This document shows, piece after piece, positions 1-10,536 of a stretch of DNA of 64,000 nucleotides. Numbering within the stretch: the stretch's first letter is position 1; every line of letters begins with the position of its first letter. Origin of the DNA: Actinoplanes sichuanensis. Lineage in GTDB: Bacteria > Actinomycetota > Actinomycetes > Mycobacteriales > Micromonosporaceae. The stretch lies in NCBI RefSeq assembly GCF_033097365.1, contig NZ_AP028461.1:3596001-3660000 (forward strand), given 5' to 3'. The position numbers were made by a program, and so were the translations under genes. The notes beneath the pieces were generated by a model. The model had not been told where the DNA came from and searched no databases. It worked only from the letters and a program-made list of their open reading frames with translations.

Positions 1-572
1 GTCTCGACGGGCGCCCGGAGATCCTGCGGGACCAGGTCGACCAGGCACTGCGCCGGCTCCGGCTGGACCGCATCGAGCTGCTGCAACTGCACCGGATCGA
101 CCCGGAGACCCCGCTCGCCGACCAGGTCGGCACGCTCCGCGAGCTACGCGATCAGGGCAAGATCAATCTGATCGGGCTGTCCGAAGTGACCGTGGACCAG
201 CTCGCTCACGCCCGGGACATCGTCGAGATCGCCAGCGTGCAGAACCGGTACAACGCCCTCGATCGGGAGCACGAGCCGGTACTCGAGGCGTGCGAGCGGG
301 CCGGCATCGCATTCCTGCCGTGACGGCCGGTCGCGGCCGGCACCACCGCGACGCACGCGGTGTTCGCCCGGGTGGCCGCCGAGACCGGCGCGACCGCCAC
401 CCAGGTCGCGCTGGCCTGGCTGCTGCACCGGTCACCGGTGATGCTGCCGATCCCCGGCACCGCCCGCGTGGAGCACCTGACCGAGAACCTGGCCGCCGAA
501 CGAGTCCGCCTGACCGACGCCCAGTTCAGCGCTTTGGCCGGTGATATCGCGGGGCCTGCGGATCCTCCATAG
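1..572 (+). pseudogene. Aldo/keto reductase, 3' part, interrupted by in-frame TGA
   Basis: The frame starting at base 3 reads as the C-terminal two thirds of an NADPH-dependent aldo/keto reductase: LLQLHRID near the start, the GLSEV segment, QNRYN, then after an interruption TQVALAWLLHRSP and LPIPGT, the usual cofactor-binding end of the family. At 321-323 the frame hits TGA directly after AFLP, where the family normally has a tryptophan (FLPW / IPWFP). A single TGG to TGA change explains this, because the same frame continues unbroken and still aligned to the family up to the TAG at 570-572. The gene is therefore probably inactive, unless the stop is a base-calling error. The 5' end lies outside the window. 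Its last 47 bases overlap the tail of the convergent phosphoesterase gene. Confidence 0.85.
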
Positions 573-1317
573 CGCCCCGGTAGACGCCGCGCCGCACCTC
601 GGAGATGTAGCCGTCCAGCTCCGGCATGCCCATCCGGGTCGCGGCGGCGATCTCGGCCTCGGCGTCGTAGGGCACCCGGACGAACTGCACCGAGAACGGC
701 CCGGGTGCCTCGGATCCGAGCCGCCCTTCGAGGATCACGTAGACCGGGGTGGGGTCGTTCATCGAGTTGCCGACGCTGCCGGTGTTGAACAGGGTCAGCC
801 CGTTCCCGGCCACCTCGTAGAACGGGTCGTGGGTGTCGCCGTACCCGACCACCGTCGGCGTCGGGCCGTCGCCGGTGGCCGGGGTGTTGGCGAACATGCC
901 GTGGAACTCCTGCTCGTCGTGGTCGAACCGGACCCGCCGGTGCACGCTGGTCGCCGACGCGTGGAACAGCCGCACCCGGCGACCGCTGAGCAGCAGGTCG
1001 TGGCTGAACGGCAGTGACCGCAGCCAGTCGCCCTGCCCCTCCCCGAGCTGCGCCAGCCACCAGGCGAGGCCCTCGCTGTCGAAGGTGCGATCAGGGTCGG
1101 GCAGGAAGTCGTCCCAGTTGCCGAGGATGTTGACCGCGCACCGGTCCCGGCAGATGTCGATCACCTCACGGCCGCGCGGGCCCTTGCCGACGTAGTCGCC
1201 GAGGTTGTAGACGAGCTCGATGCCACGGGAGTCGATGTCGGCCAGGACCGCCTGCAGGGCGGTGAGGTTGCCGTGTACGTCGGAGATCAGCGCGATGCGC
1301 TCCGGAGTGTTCGCCAC
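526..1317 (-). CDS. Metallophosphoesterase (calcineurin-like)
   Basis: A 263-residue protein of the calcineurin-like phosphoesterase superfamily. The di-metal motifs are visible in order: SDVHGN near residue 13, GDYVGKGP near 41, GNWDD near 66, and GDTHDP near 160 in place of the common GHTHxP; NTGSVGN closes the core. Such proteins hydrolyse phosphomonoesters or phosphodiesters with two bound metal ions; the substrate cannot be told. It has no signal peptide and should be cytoplasmic. The ATG at 1317 lies close to the divergent start of the GGDEF gene, so the two genes probably share a promoter region or even overlap at their 5' ends. The 3' end overlaps the reductase pseudogene. Confidence 0.85.
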   Translation of the reverse strand: MANTPERIALISDVHGNLTALQAVLADIDSRGIELVYNLGDYVGKGPRGREVIDICRDRCAVNILGNWDDFLPDPDRTFDSEGLAWWLAQLGEGQGDWLRSLPFSHDLLLSGRRVRLFHASATSVHRRVRFDHDEQEFHGMFANTPATGDGPTPTVVGYGDTHDPFYEVAGNGLTLFNTGSVGNSMNDPTPVYVILEGRLGSEAPGPFSVQFVRVPYDAEAEIAAATRMGMPELDGYISEVRRGVYRGAMEDPQAPRYHRPKR

Positions 1318-3550
1318 GGCTCAACTCTGCCGGATCCGCGCCGATGGGAAGACGGGCCATCTGTGCGGGGAGGGGCGATGGCGGACCGCGTACGGCCGGC
1401 CGGCCGGCACCGTCCTGCCGCTACTGACCTGCGCGGTGTACGTCCTCGCCGTGCTGATCCTGATCTGGCCCGGCGGCATCCCGGTGAACGCCCGCATGGG
1501 TGTGTCGCACAACGCCGTACTGCTGGCGGCGCTGGTCGGGGTGATCCGGGCCGCTCGCCACCGGAGGCTCGACCGGCTGGAGCGGCGCCCGTGGTGGATC
1601 CTGTGCGCCTCGCTGCTGACCCTGGCCGTGTCCGGGGCCGCGCTCGGTGCGATGGGGCCGGAGGGGCTCACCCGGCTCTCCCCGGCGATGATCGTCGGTG
1701 TCGGCCTGCACCTGGTCACGCTGATGCTGATGCTGGTCGGGCTGCTCTCCTTCCGTGCGCAGCCGCTCGACCACCGCGAGCGCCTGAAGCTCGGCCTGGA
1801 CGTGATGACCGCGGCCGGCGGGGCGTTCATGGCGCTCTGGTACCTGATCATCAGCCCGGCACTGGCCGGCACCACCCAGCGCACGACGGTCCAGGTACTG
1901 GTACTGGCCACGATCACGGTCGCCGACATGGTCGTCATCGTCGGGGCGGGCACGGTCTTCTACCGCGGCGTACGGCAGGTGTCCCGCCGGCCGATGCGCC
2001 TGGTCTTGGCCGCCGTGACGTGGTACCTGGCGCTCGACATCATCCTGTCGTTCACCCCGGCCGCCGGGACCGGGGAACTGCCCGGCTGGGTCGCCGCCGC
2101 GATGATCACACCGGTGTTCCTGATCGCGATGGCCGCCGAGGAACAGTGCCGCGGTGCCACCGCCGGTGCCGCCGAGCAGCGGGTGGAGCGGCTGGCCGGG
2201 GCCGTCGCACCCCTGCCGTACCTCGGGCTGTCCGCCGGTTTCGGGATCTTCGCCCTGGCCGCCGCCGAGTCCGGACCGTATCCATGGGCCGGTCTGGTGG
2301 CCTGCTCGATCGTGATGACCGGGGGTGTGGTGGCCCGCCAGATCGTGGCCATGCGGGAGAACCATCGGCTGATGCTGACCGACGGCCTCACCGGCCTGGC
2401 CAACCGGACCCGGCTCACCCGGGCGGTGCGCGGCGCCGTCGAACGCGGGCGCCGCACCGGACGTCCGGTCGGCCTGCTACTCATCGACCTCAACGGGTTC
2501 AAGCAGGTCAACGACACGCTCGGGCACGACGCGGGCGACATGTTGCTGGTCGCGTTCGCCGACCTGCTGCGTGCCGCCACACCGCCGGGCGGCACCGCGG
2601 GCCGGCTCGGTGGCGACGAGTTCGCGGTGGTGTTGCCGGACGCCGGGACCGAGGGGGCCGGCGCCGCGACCGAGGTGGCGCAGCTGATCCTGGCCCGGGC
2701 CGCCGAGTCGCCGATCGACTACCGGGGCACGCCGATGCGGCTGCGGGCCAGCATCGGCGTCGCCGTGTCCGAAGCCGGGACGGTCGACGACCGGGACCTC
2801 CTGCAGCACGCCGACCAGGCGATGTACACCGCGAAGCGGCGTGGGACACAGGGCTGGCACCGGTACGGCGACGACCCGGCCACCGAACTCGCCGCAGCGG
2901 TCGACGACGGCCGGTTGCGGCTGGACTACCGGCCGGTCCATTCGCTGACGACGGGTGCGGTGATCGCCGTACAGCCCCGGGTGTCCTGGCCGCATCCGCG
3001 GCTCGGTCTGATCGACGAACCGGAACTACGGCCGGTGGCCGAGCGTGCCGGCCTCGGTGCGGCGCTGCTCGGCTGGACCGTGCAGACCGCCGGCCGGCAA
3101 CTGGGCGCCTGGCAGGGCCGTCTCCCGGCCGACCGGTCGTTGCGGCTGAGCATCCGGGTGTCCGCCGCCGAGCTTGCCGCCGACAGGTTCGCCGACGACC
3201 TGCTCGCCCGGCTGACCCGCGGCGGCACCGCGCCGTCCGACCTGGTGCTGGAGGTGGACGACACCACCCTTCCCGGCGGCGCGGCCCTCACCGAGCTGCG
3301 ACGACACGGGGTACGGGTCGCGCTCGACGCCTTCACCACCGGCTACACCGCGTACTCGGAGGCCGTCGACCTGCTCAAGGTCGGCGACTGCCTGGTCGAC
3401 GGCACGCCGGGCGCCACCGTCGACTGCGTGGTCCGGCTCGGGCGGATCCTGCACGGCGGCGACGGCCCGGATCGGAGCGGCCCGCTGTCCGCGGACGAGG
3501 TCACGACGCTTCTGCACAGCCGGCCATCGGCCGAACCGTCGATGGCCTGA
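1295..3550 (+). CDS. Membrane GGDEF protein with degenerate EAL domain
   Basis: About ten hydrophobic segments fill the first 330 residues, followed by a GGDEF diguanylate cyclase domain. The signature GGDEF is intact (bases 2608-2622), and DLNGFKQVNDTLGHDAGD precedes it. The inhibitory I-site RxxD that usually sits just before GGDEF is replaced by PPGG, so product feedback through that site is unlikely. The C-terminal part resembles an EAL phosphodiesterase fold, but the EAL motif itself reads VQP and the other metal-binding acidic motifs are not recognisable; it is probably a non-catalytic c-di-GMP or partner-binding module. The start is uncertain: ATG 1295 or GTG 1304 overlap the phosphoesterase start, while GTG 1436 would begin inside the first membrane helix. 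Confidence 0.85.
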   Translation: MRSGVFATAQLCRIRADGKTGHLCGEGRWRTAYGRPAGTVLPLLTCAVYVLAVLILIWPGGIPVNARMGVSHNAVLLAALVGVIRAARHRRLDRLERRPWWILCASLLTLAVSGAALGAMGPEGLTRLSPAMIVGVGLHLVTLMLMLVGLLSFRAQPLDHRERLKLGLDVMTAAGGAFMALWYLIISPALAGTTQRTTVQVLVLATITVADMVVIVGAGTVFYRGVRQVSRRPMRLVLAAVTWYLALDIILSFTPAAGTGELPGWVAAAMITPVFLIAMAAEEQCRGATAGAAEQRVERLAGAVAPLPYLGLSAGFGIFALAAAESGPYPWAGLVACSIVMTGGVVARQIVAMRENHRLMLTDGLTGLANRTRLTRAVRGAVERGRRTGRPVGLLLIDLNGFKQVNDTLGHDAGDMLLVAFADLLRAATPPGGTAGRLGGDEFAVVLPDAGTEGAGAATEVAQLILARAAESPIDYRGTPMRLRASIGVAVSEAGTVDDRDLLQHADQAMYTAKRRGTQGWHRYGDDPATELAAAVDDGRLRLDYRPVHSLTTGAVIAVQPRVSWPHPRLGLIDEPELRPVAERAGLGAALLGWTVQTAGRQLGAWQGRLPADRSLRLSIRVSAAELAADRFADDLLARLTRGGTAPSDLVLEVDDTTLPGGAALTELRRHGVRVALDAFTTGYTAYSEAVDLLKVGDCLVDGTPGATVDCVVRLGRILHGGDGPDRSGPLSADEVTTLLHSRPSAEPSMA

Positions 3551-3599
3551 GCTGCTCGACGGTACCCGCACGTTGCGCGACCATGCGATAACTTAGGAC

Positions 3600-4037
3600 G
3601 TGACCAGCCAATCTCCGCTCCCGGCCAAACCCACCGCCGCGTTCGTCGGCGCCTCGTGGGCGGCTCTGATGCTCGGCATCGTCTCGTTCCTGGTCGGCCT
3701 CTGGAATGCTCAGATGGCCCGCAGTGAGAAGGGCTTCTACGCGGCGGTGCTGGTCCTCGGCCTGTTCGCCGCGATCTCCCTGCAGAAATCGGTGCGTGAC
3801 CGGGCCGAGGGTATTCCGGTGACCTCGCTCTATCTCGGTCTGGCCTGGGCGGTCGTCGGCATCGCGATCGTGATGCTGGTGGTCGGCCTGGTGAACAGTC
3901 CGCTGGAGTTGAGCGAGAAGGGCTTCTACGGTCTGTCGTTCGCGATGGCGCTGTTCGCGGCGGTCGCCGTGCAGAAGAACGTCCGTGACACGCTGCAGCA
4001 CCAGGGGCCACCGCAGCAGCACGGCGGATATCAGTGA
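3600..4037 (+). CDS. YiaA/YiaB-type small membrane protein
   Basis: A 145-residue integral membrane protein with four hydrophobic segments arranged as two similar halves. Each half contains a conserved stretch, [20 protein letters not shown] in the first and the related [19 protein letters not shown] in the second, followed by QKSVRD / QKNVRD. This duplicated two-helix pattern is that of the YiaA/YiaB family, whose function is not established. The GTG at 3600 follows the GGDEF gene by 50 bases; a TAACTT-like hexamer lies just upstream, so the transcript may be almost leaderless. The C-terminal tail is Gln/Gly-rich ([12 protein letters not shown]). Confidence 0.8.
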   Translation: MTSQSPLPAKPTAAFVGASWAALMLGIVSFLVGLWNAQMARSEKGFYAAVLVLGLFAAISLQKSVRDRAEGIPVTSLYLGLAWAVVGIAIVMLVVGLVNSPLELSEKGFYGLSFAMALFAAVAVQKNVRDTLQHQGPPQQHGGYQ

Positions 4038-4041
4038 CAGG

Positions 4042-4740
4042 TCAGCTCAGCGCACGGTAGGCGGCCCGGACCGCGTCGGCCACCGTCGGCACGGTCACTC
4101 CCGCCACGACGTCCTCCAGGGCACCGACGGTGGCCGGCTCGAAGTCGTAGCCGAGTTCGGCGTAGGCCGGGGTCAGCACCTCGCGTAGCCGTGCCGCACC
4201 GGTGACCTGGATGACCGTGCTGAACAACCAGCCGTCCCGGGTCACCCGCTGGGCCGATCCGACGATCTTGGCGCCGCCCGCGTTGATGCTGTAGTCGCCG
4301 GGACAGTACTCACCGGGCACCGGGCCGATCCGGGCGTCGGCACCCAGCGCGACGAGGACGGCGGCGTGCATGGCGGCGTACCGCTGGAAACGCTCGACCG
4401 GTTGAAGCGGCTCACCGACCGCCCGGTGCACGTGGTCGACGACGACGCTGCCGTGGTGGTAGGCGGCGAGGCTGCCGCCCTGCGGGCGCACGACCGGCCG
4501 GAAACCCGTCAGCTGTACGGCGTCGGCCGCCCGCTGATAGCCGGGCCGCAGGCTGTCGCGGCGACTGAACGCGGCGGTCGGCTGTGGCGAGTAGATCCGC
4601 AGGATGTCCCGGGCGTCCCCGATGCCCTCGCGCAGCAGCCGCGGCCCGAGCGCCATGTCGTGCACCGGGTCACCGGGCTGGTCCACCTCGATGAAGATCA
4701 CCCGGCCGATCCTACGGTCGCCCGGCACCTCGACCAGCAC
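4042..4740 (-). CDS. Lipoate-protein ligase A-like protein
   Basis: The frame encodes a biotin/lipoate ligase-fold protein. Recognisable features are an early segment resembling family N-termini, DILRIYSPQPTAAFSRRD near residue 45, the RPQGGSLAAYHHGSVVVD stretch that matches the RRxxGGGAVYHDxGN motif region of LplA, and GAKIVGSAQRVTRDGWLFS, with the catalytic-type lysine in GAKIVGSAQ. These proteins attach lipoate or octanoate to carrier domains such as those of 2-oxoacid dehydrogenases. The frame is open upstream to 5295, but that part is antisense to the next gene. I chose GTG 4740, giving 232 residues, which fits the family N-terminus. It is convergent with the YiaA-like gene, 4 bases apart. 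Confidence 0.75.
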   Translation of the reverse strand: MLVEVPGDRRIGRVIFIEVDQPGDPVHDMALGPRLLREGIGDARDILRIYSPQPTAAFSRRDSLRPGYQRAADAVQLTGFRPVVRPQGGSLAAYHHGSVVVDHVHRAVGEPLQPVERFQRYAAMHAAVLVALGADARIGPVPGEYCPGDYSINAGGAKIVGSAQRVTRDGWLFSTVIQVTGAARLREVLTPAYAELGYDFEPATVGALEDVVAGVTVPTVADAVRAAYRALS

Positions 4741-4870
4741 CCCCCGGCCCGGTGCGTGTGGTCGCTGCGGGGCCTCCCGTAGGGGATCGACCAGGGTTGC
4801 CGGGCATTGATCGGAGTCACTGGACCTGGCAGCGTCGGCATGGTGGATGTCACTTGGGGGGAGACTCACC

Positions 4871-6046
4871 ATGCCTAGTCGCCGAGCAGTCCTGGCCGGA
4901 TCCGCCGCCGCCGCGGTGGCCGCCGGAGTCGGGACCACGTCACCGGCCGCGGCGTCACCCGGCGGCCTGGATCGGGCCGCGTTACAGGCCGCACTCGACC
5001 AGGTCGTCGCGACCGGCGCCACCGCCGCGCTGGCTCGGGTGGACGGCCCGTCCGGCAGCTGGCGCGGATCCAGCGGCGTCATCGAGCTCGGCCGTCCGGG
5101 CCGCCCCTCCGCCGGAGGACGGTACCGGGTCGGCAGCATCACCAAGACCTTCGTGGCCACCGTGATCCTCCAGCTCGCCGGAGAACGGCGGCTCGGCCTG
5201 GACGACACCCTCGAACGGTGGCTGCCGGGTGCGATACCCGGTGGGAACCGGATCACCGTCCGCAACCTGCTGCAGCACACCAGCGGGATCTTCAACTACA
5301 CGAACGCGCTGTTCGCGACGGTCGAGGACGTGCTGCGGGCCAGGTACCGGACGTTCCGCCCGGAGGAACTGGTCGCGCTGGCCGCCGCCCAGCCGCCCGA
5401 GTTCGAGCCGGGCACGTCGTGGTCCTACTCGAACACCAACTACCTCCTGCTCGGCATGATCGTGCGGAAGGTCACCGGGCGGGCGTACGGCCGGGAGGTC
5501 CACGACCGCATCCTGCGGCCGTTGCGGCTGCACGGCACCGAGGTACCCGGCACCGACACGACGATCGACGGGCCACACGCGCACGGCTACGAGCCGATCG
5601 AACTCGACGGCGAGCCGGTGCCCCTGGACTTCACCGACCTCAACCCGTCGATGGCGGGGGCCGCCGGTGAGATCGTCTCCACCACGGCCGACCTGAACCG
5701 CTTCTACCGCACCCTGCTGAGCGGTCGCCTCCTGCGGCGCGCCCAGCTGACCGAGATGCTGACCCCGTTCGGCGAGGCGGGTTACGGCCTCGGCATCTAC
5801 CAGCAGCCGCTGCCCGACGGCCGGATCCTGTGGGGTCACAGCGGCGGCATCTTCGGGTTCGTCAGCTATTCGTTCTCCACCCCGGACGCCCGGACCCAGC
5901 TGAGCATCTCGATCAACCCGTGGCTCGGCGACCCCGGCCCGGCACTGAACGACCTGGCGGCCCTCGCCTTCGGGGTGACCGCACCGTCCACCTTCCGGGC
6001 GGCGCCCGGCTTCCCGGTCCTGGGGATCCGCATGCCCCCCACGTGA
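4871..6046 (+). CDS. Exported serine beta-lactamase-fold hydrolase
   Basis: A 391-residue class C beta-lactamase / D-alanyl-D-alanine carboxypeptidase-like protein. The three active-site elements are present: SITK (SxxK nucleophile) near residue 93, YSN near 190 and HSGG near 324. The N-terminus MPSRRAVLAGSAAAAVAAG has a twin-arginine-like start and an Ala-rich hydrophobic core ending in an AxA-type site, so export is likely, perhaps by Tat. The ATG at 4871 is preceded by a GGGGGGAG ribosome-binding site, which decides it over the in-frame upstream ATG at 4847. Family members act as peptidases, esterases or beta-lactamases; the substrate is not evident. Confidence 0.85.
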   Translation: MPSRRAVLAGSAAAAVAAGVGTTSPAAASPGGLDRAALQAALDQVVATGATAALARVDGPSGSWRGSSGVIELGRPGRPSAGGRYRVGSITKTFVATVILQLAGERRLGLDDTLERWLPGAIPGGNRITVRNLLQHTSGIFNYTNALFATVEDVLRARYRTFRPEELVALAAAQPPEFEPGTSWSYSNTNYLLLGMIVRKVTGRAYGREVHDRILRPLRLHGTEVPGTDTTIDGPHAHGYEPIELDGEPVPLDFTDLNPSMAGAAGEIVSTTADLNRFYRTLLSGRLLRRAQLTEMLTPFGEAGYGLGIYQQPLPDGRILWGHSGGIFGFVSYSFSTPDARTQLSISINPWLGDPGPALNDLAALAFGVTAPSTFRAAPGFPVLGIRMPPT

Positions 6047-6057
6047 CGGCCGGTCAG

Positions 6058-6276
6058 TGCGGGAAGGGGGCCCTGGGCCGGGGTTCGATCTGGTCGCGGA
6101 AGCGTTCGATGATGTGGCTGACGTCGAGCATGTGCTCGGTCGCGCGAATCCGGTCCAACTCGTAGCGGTTGACCAGGGACAGGTTCCCGAAGTGGACGGT
6201 CCGGCCGGCGGCCGCCGGCGACAGCCCGAGCGGCGGGCCGGCGTAGACGTCGAACCCGCCACCGGCCCCTACCCGG
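6058..6276 (-). pseudogene. C-terminal remnant of an unknown protein
   Basis: Immediately downstream of the GPP34 gene, in another frame, about 72 codons have strong G/C third positions and a natural composition: FDVYAGPPLGLSP, then HFGNLSLVNRYELDRIRATE, then MLDVSHIIERFRDQIEPRP, ending in a TGA at 6058-6060. No plausible ATG or GTG start exists upstream in this frame before it runs into the GPP34 coding region. I read it as the surviving C-terminal part of a truncated gene. I do not recognise the family. The alternative, a very short protein using an unusual start, is less likely. Confidence 0.45.
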
Positions 6277-6895
6277 CGGCACCGGCGGCCGAGGCCTCGA
6301 TGGACTTGCGCAGCGCCGGGCCGACCGGTCCGCTCAGGTCGGTGAGCTCCTGGATCCGGCGCTTGGCCTCGCGGCGGGCCTTCCGGTCCAGGACCAGGCC
6401 CAGGTCACCGGCGCTGACGATCGCGACCAGGGCGGCGTCGGCCGGCTCGACCCGGCCGACCGGCTCCTTCAGCGCGGCCCGGACCCGGCGCAGCAGCTCC
6501 TTGCGGACCCGCGGGTCGCGCGGCGTCACCCGCGTCGCGGGAAAGATCCCGAGGATGCGGTACGGCTCCACGCGCGCCCAGCCACCGGCGCCGAGCTGCG
6601 CGCGGACCGCGACGACGGTGGCGTGCTGCCGCCGGTCCACCCACGACTGCCACTTGCGGGGGCGGGAGCCCTCGATCTCGTCGAGGAGCGCGTTGAGCAC
6701 CGGGTCGGCGACCGGACGCCGCGGCGCGAGGGCGGCCCGGCCCCTCTCGTCGGTGAGATGGCCGTTGAGGTAGAGGTCGGTCAGGGCGGCCGCCCGGATC
6801 ATGGCTCCGAGGTTGGTGCCGACCCGGACGCGACCCTTGTCGGGGTCGTGGGCCAGTAGGAACATCCGCTGGGCGAGGCTGCCGGGCACGCTCAT
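6269..6895 (-). CDS. GPP34 (GOLPH3/Vps74-like) family protein
   Basis: A 208-residue mostly helical protein matching the GPP34 family, the bacterial relatives of eukaryotic Golgi phosphoprotein 3. It starts SLAQRMFLLAHDPDKGRVRV, continues LGAMIRAAALTDLYLNGHLT, and has the Arg-rich basic centre typical of the family. Eukaryotic members bind phosphatidylinositol-4-phosphate membranes; the role in bacteria is unsettled. The ATG at 6895 lies one base past the stop codon of the ribbon-helix-helix gene, which follows the SPFH gene, so the three form one minus-strand operon. Pairing with an SPFH membrane-scaffold protein suggests work at the membrane surface; this is inference. Confidence 0.8.
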   Translation of the reverse strand: MSVPGSLAQRMFLLAHDPDKGRVRVGTNLGAMIRAAALTDLYLNGHLTDERGRAALAPRRPVADPVLNALLDEIEGSRPRKWQSWVDRRQHATVVAVRAQLGAGGWARVEPYRILGIFPATRVTPRDPRVRKELLRRVRAALKEPVGRVEPADAALVAIVSAGDLGLVLDRKARREAKRRIQELTDLSGPVGPALRKSIEASAAGAAG

Positions 6896-6896
6896 C

Positions 6897-7154
6897 TCAC
6901 TGCTCCTCGTCATCCGTCTCCGGGTCGTCGGTCCCGGGGTCGTCCCGGTCCGGCTCGGGGCTGTTGGGTGGGCGGCCGGGGCCCCGCATCCGGCCGACTC
7001 CCCCGGGCAGCCGGCCGGCGTCGCCCAGTGCTTTACGCAGCAGATACTCGATCTGGGCGTTGGTGCTGCGCAGCTCGTCGCCGGCCCACCGTGCGAGGGC
7101 GTCGTGCACGGCGGGGTCCAGCCGGAGCAGGAGCTTCTTGCGCTCGATGGCCAT
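6897..7154 (-). CDS. Ribbon-helix-helix (Arc-like) small protein
   Basis: An 85-residue protein whose first 45 residues fit a ribbon-helix-helix fold: a basic strand MAIERKKLLLRLDPAVHDAL, a turn, then a helix STNAQIEYLLRKAL, as in Arc-like regulators (xxTNAQIExLLRxAL is typical). The rest is a low-complexity Pro/Asp/Glu tail with TDDPETDDEEQ at the end. It sits between the SPFH and GPP34 genes with gaps of 6 and 1 bases. It could autoregulate the operon or act as a non-DNA adapter; no toxin partner is visible. Confidence 0.7.
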   Translation of the reverse strand: MAIERKKLLLRLDPAVHDALARWAGDELRSTNAQIEYLLRKALGDAGRLPGGVGRMRGPGRPPNSPEPDRDDPGTDDPETDDEEQ

Positions 7155-7160
7155 GGGATC

Positions 7161-8072
7161 TCAGGAGTAGAGGGTGCCCGTGTTGACGACGGGCTGGGCG
7201 TCCCGGTCGCCGCAGAGGACGACCAGCAGGTTACTGACCATGGCGGCCTTGCGCTCCTCGTCCAGCTCGACCACATCGTGCTCGGTGAGCCGGGCCAGCG
7301 CCAGCTCGACCATGCCGACGGCGCCCTCGACGATCCGGGTGCGGGCGGCGACGATCGCGTTGGCCTGCTGGCGGCGCAGCATGGCGTGGGCGATCTCCGG
7401 TGAGTAGGCGAGGCGGGTGAGCCGTGACTCGATGATCTTCACGCCGGCCGCGGCGACCCGGACCCCGATCTCCTCCGACAGCCGGGCGGTGATCTCGTCG
7501 GCGTTGTCCCGCAGCGACATCAGCTCGGTGTCGTGCGAGTCGTAGGAGTAGCTGTTGGCGATGTGCCGCACGGCCGTCTCGGTCTGGATGGCGACGAACT
7601 CGATGAAGTCGTCGACCTCGAAGACGGCTCGCGCGGTGTCCTGCACCTGCCAGACGACCACGGCGGCGATCTCGATCGGGTTGCCGTCGGCGTCGTTGAC
7701 CTTGAGGACGTCGCTCTCGTGGTTACGGATCCGGGTGGAGACGCGGCGGCGGTTGGTGAGCGGGTTGACCCAGCGCAGGCCGTCGGTGCGGACGGTGCCG
7801 GTGTAGCGGCCCAGCAACTGCAGGACGCGGGCCTCGCCGGGTGCGACCGGGGTGAGCCCGGCGAGCACGATCAGGGTGCCCAGCAGGAGCAGCAGACTCA
7901 CGCCGATCAGGCTCAGCACGAGGGCCACGCTGTCCTGCTGGACCGCGACGACGAAGACCGCGGCGGCGATCAGCATGACCACCCCACCAATGGCGAGGAC
8001 CGGCCAGCCGGAGGCGTCACGGGCGGTGCGCTCACGCACCTGCGGAGCAGGAAGGTCGAGGTGTTCGGTCAT
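7161..8072 (-). CDS. SPFH/band-7 domain membrane protein
   Basis: A 303-residue SPFH (stomatin/prohibitin/flotillin) protein. Two hydrophobic segments lie at roughly residues 25-45 and 50-73, followed by [20 protein letters not shown], the start of the SPFH domain. Downstream are [20 protein letters not shown] and [20 protein letters not shown], both typical of the family, and a helical C-terminal region. Such proteins oligomerise and organise membrane microdomains. It is the first gene of the minus-strand operon with the ribbon-helix-helix and GPP34 genes. The ATG at 8072 follows a GGGGAGG-type ribosome-binding site. Confidence 0.88.
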   Translation of the reverse strand: MTEHLDLPAPQVRERTARDASGWPVLAIGGVVMLIAAAVFVVAVQQDSVALVLSLIGVSLLLLLGTLIVLAGLTPVAPGEARVLQLLGRYTGTVRTDGLRWVNPLTNRRRVSTRIRNHESDVLKVNDADGNPIEIAAVVVWQVQDTARAVFEVDDFIEFVAIQTETAVRHIANSYSYDSHDTELMSLRDNADEITARLSEEIGVRVAAAGVKIIESRLTRLAYSPEIAHAMLRRQQANAIVAARTRIVEGAVGMVELALARLTEHDVVELDEERKAAMVSNLLVVLCGDRDAQPVVNTGTLYS

Positions 8073-8090
8073 GTGGGCCTCCCCTTGAGC

Positions 8091-8123
8091 GGTGATAACC
8101 CGAGACTATCAATGTGATATCAC
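8091..8123. promoter_or_regulatory. Palindromic candidate operator upstream of the SPFH operon
   Basis: A perfect 10-bp palindrome, GTGATATCAC, lies at 8114-8123. A GTGATA at 8091-8096 pairs with the TATCAC at 8118-8123 as a wider inverted repeat. The element lies 19-51 bases upstream of the SPFH start in a relatively AT-rich spot. It could be the binding site of a dimeric regulator, including the ribbon-helix-helix protein of the same operon; there is no direct evidence for which. Confidence 0.4.
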
Positions 8124-8194
8124 TTTTTCAAGCGGGCCCCACCGGGTGCTGTTCGCCGACAGTGAACGCCGGAAGAAGCGGGATCACCCCACGG

Positions 8195-8213
8195 TTGAGC
8201 CTGCCGTACTCAA
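8195..8213. promoter_or_regulatory. HAIR-type inverted repeat (HspR operator) before lon
   Basis: TTGAG at 8195-8199 and CTCAA at 8209-8213 form an inverted repeat with a 9-base spacer. The HAIR element of actinobacteria is CTTGAGT-N7-ACTCAAG, that is TTGAG-N9-CTCAA, so spacing and core match exactly; only the outer bases differ. HspR binds HAIR and represses dnaK, clpB and lon in Streptomyces. The box ends 16 bases before the GTG start of lon, as expected for repression of that gene. Confidence 0.8.
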
Positions 8214-8229
8214 CTTCCCGGAGGTAACC

Positions 8230-10532
<2,303 letters not shown>

Positions 10533-10536
<4 letters not shown>

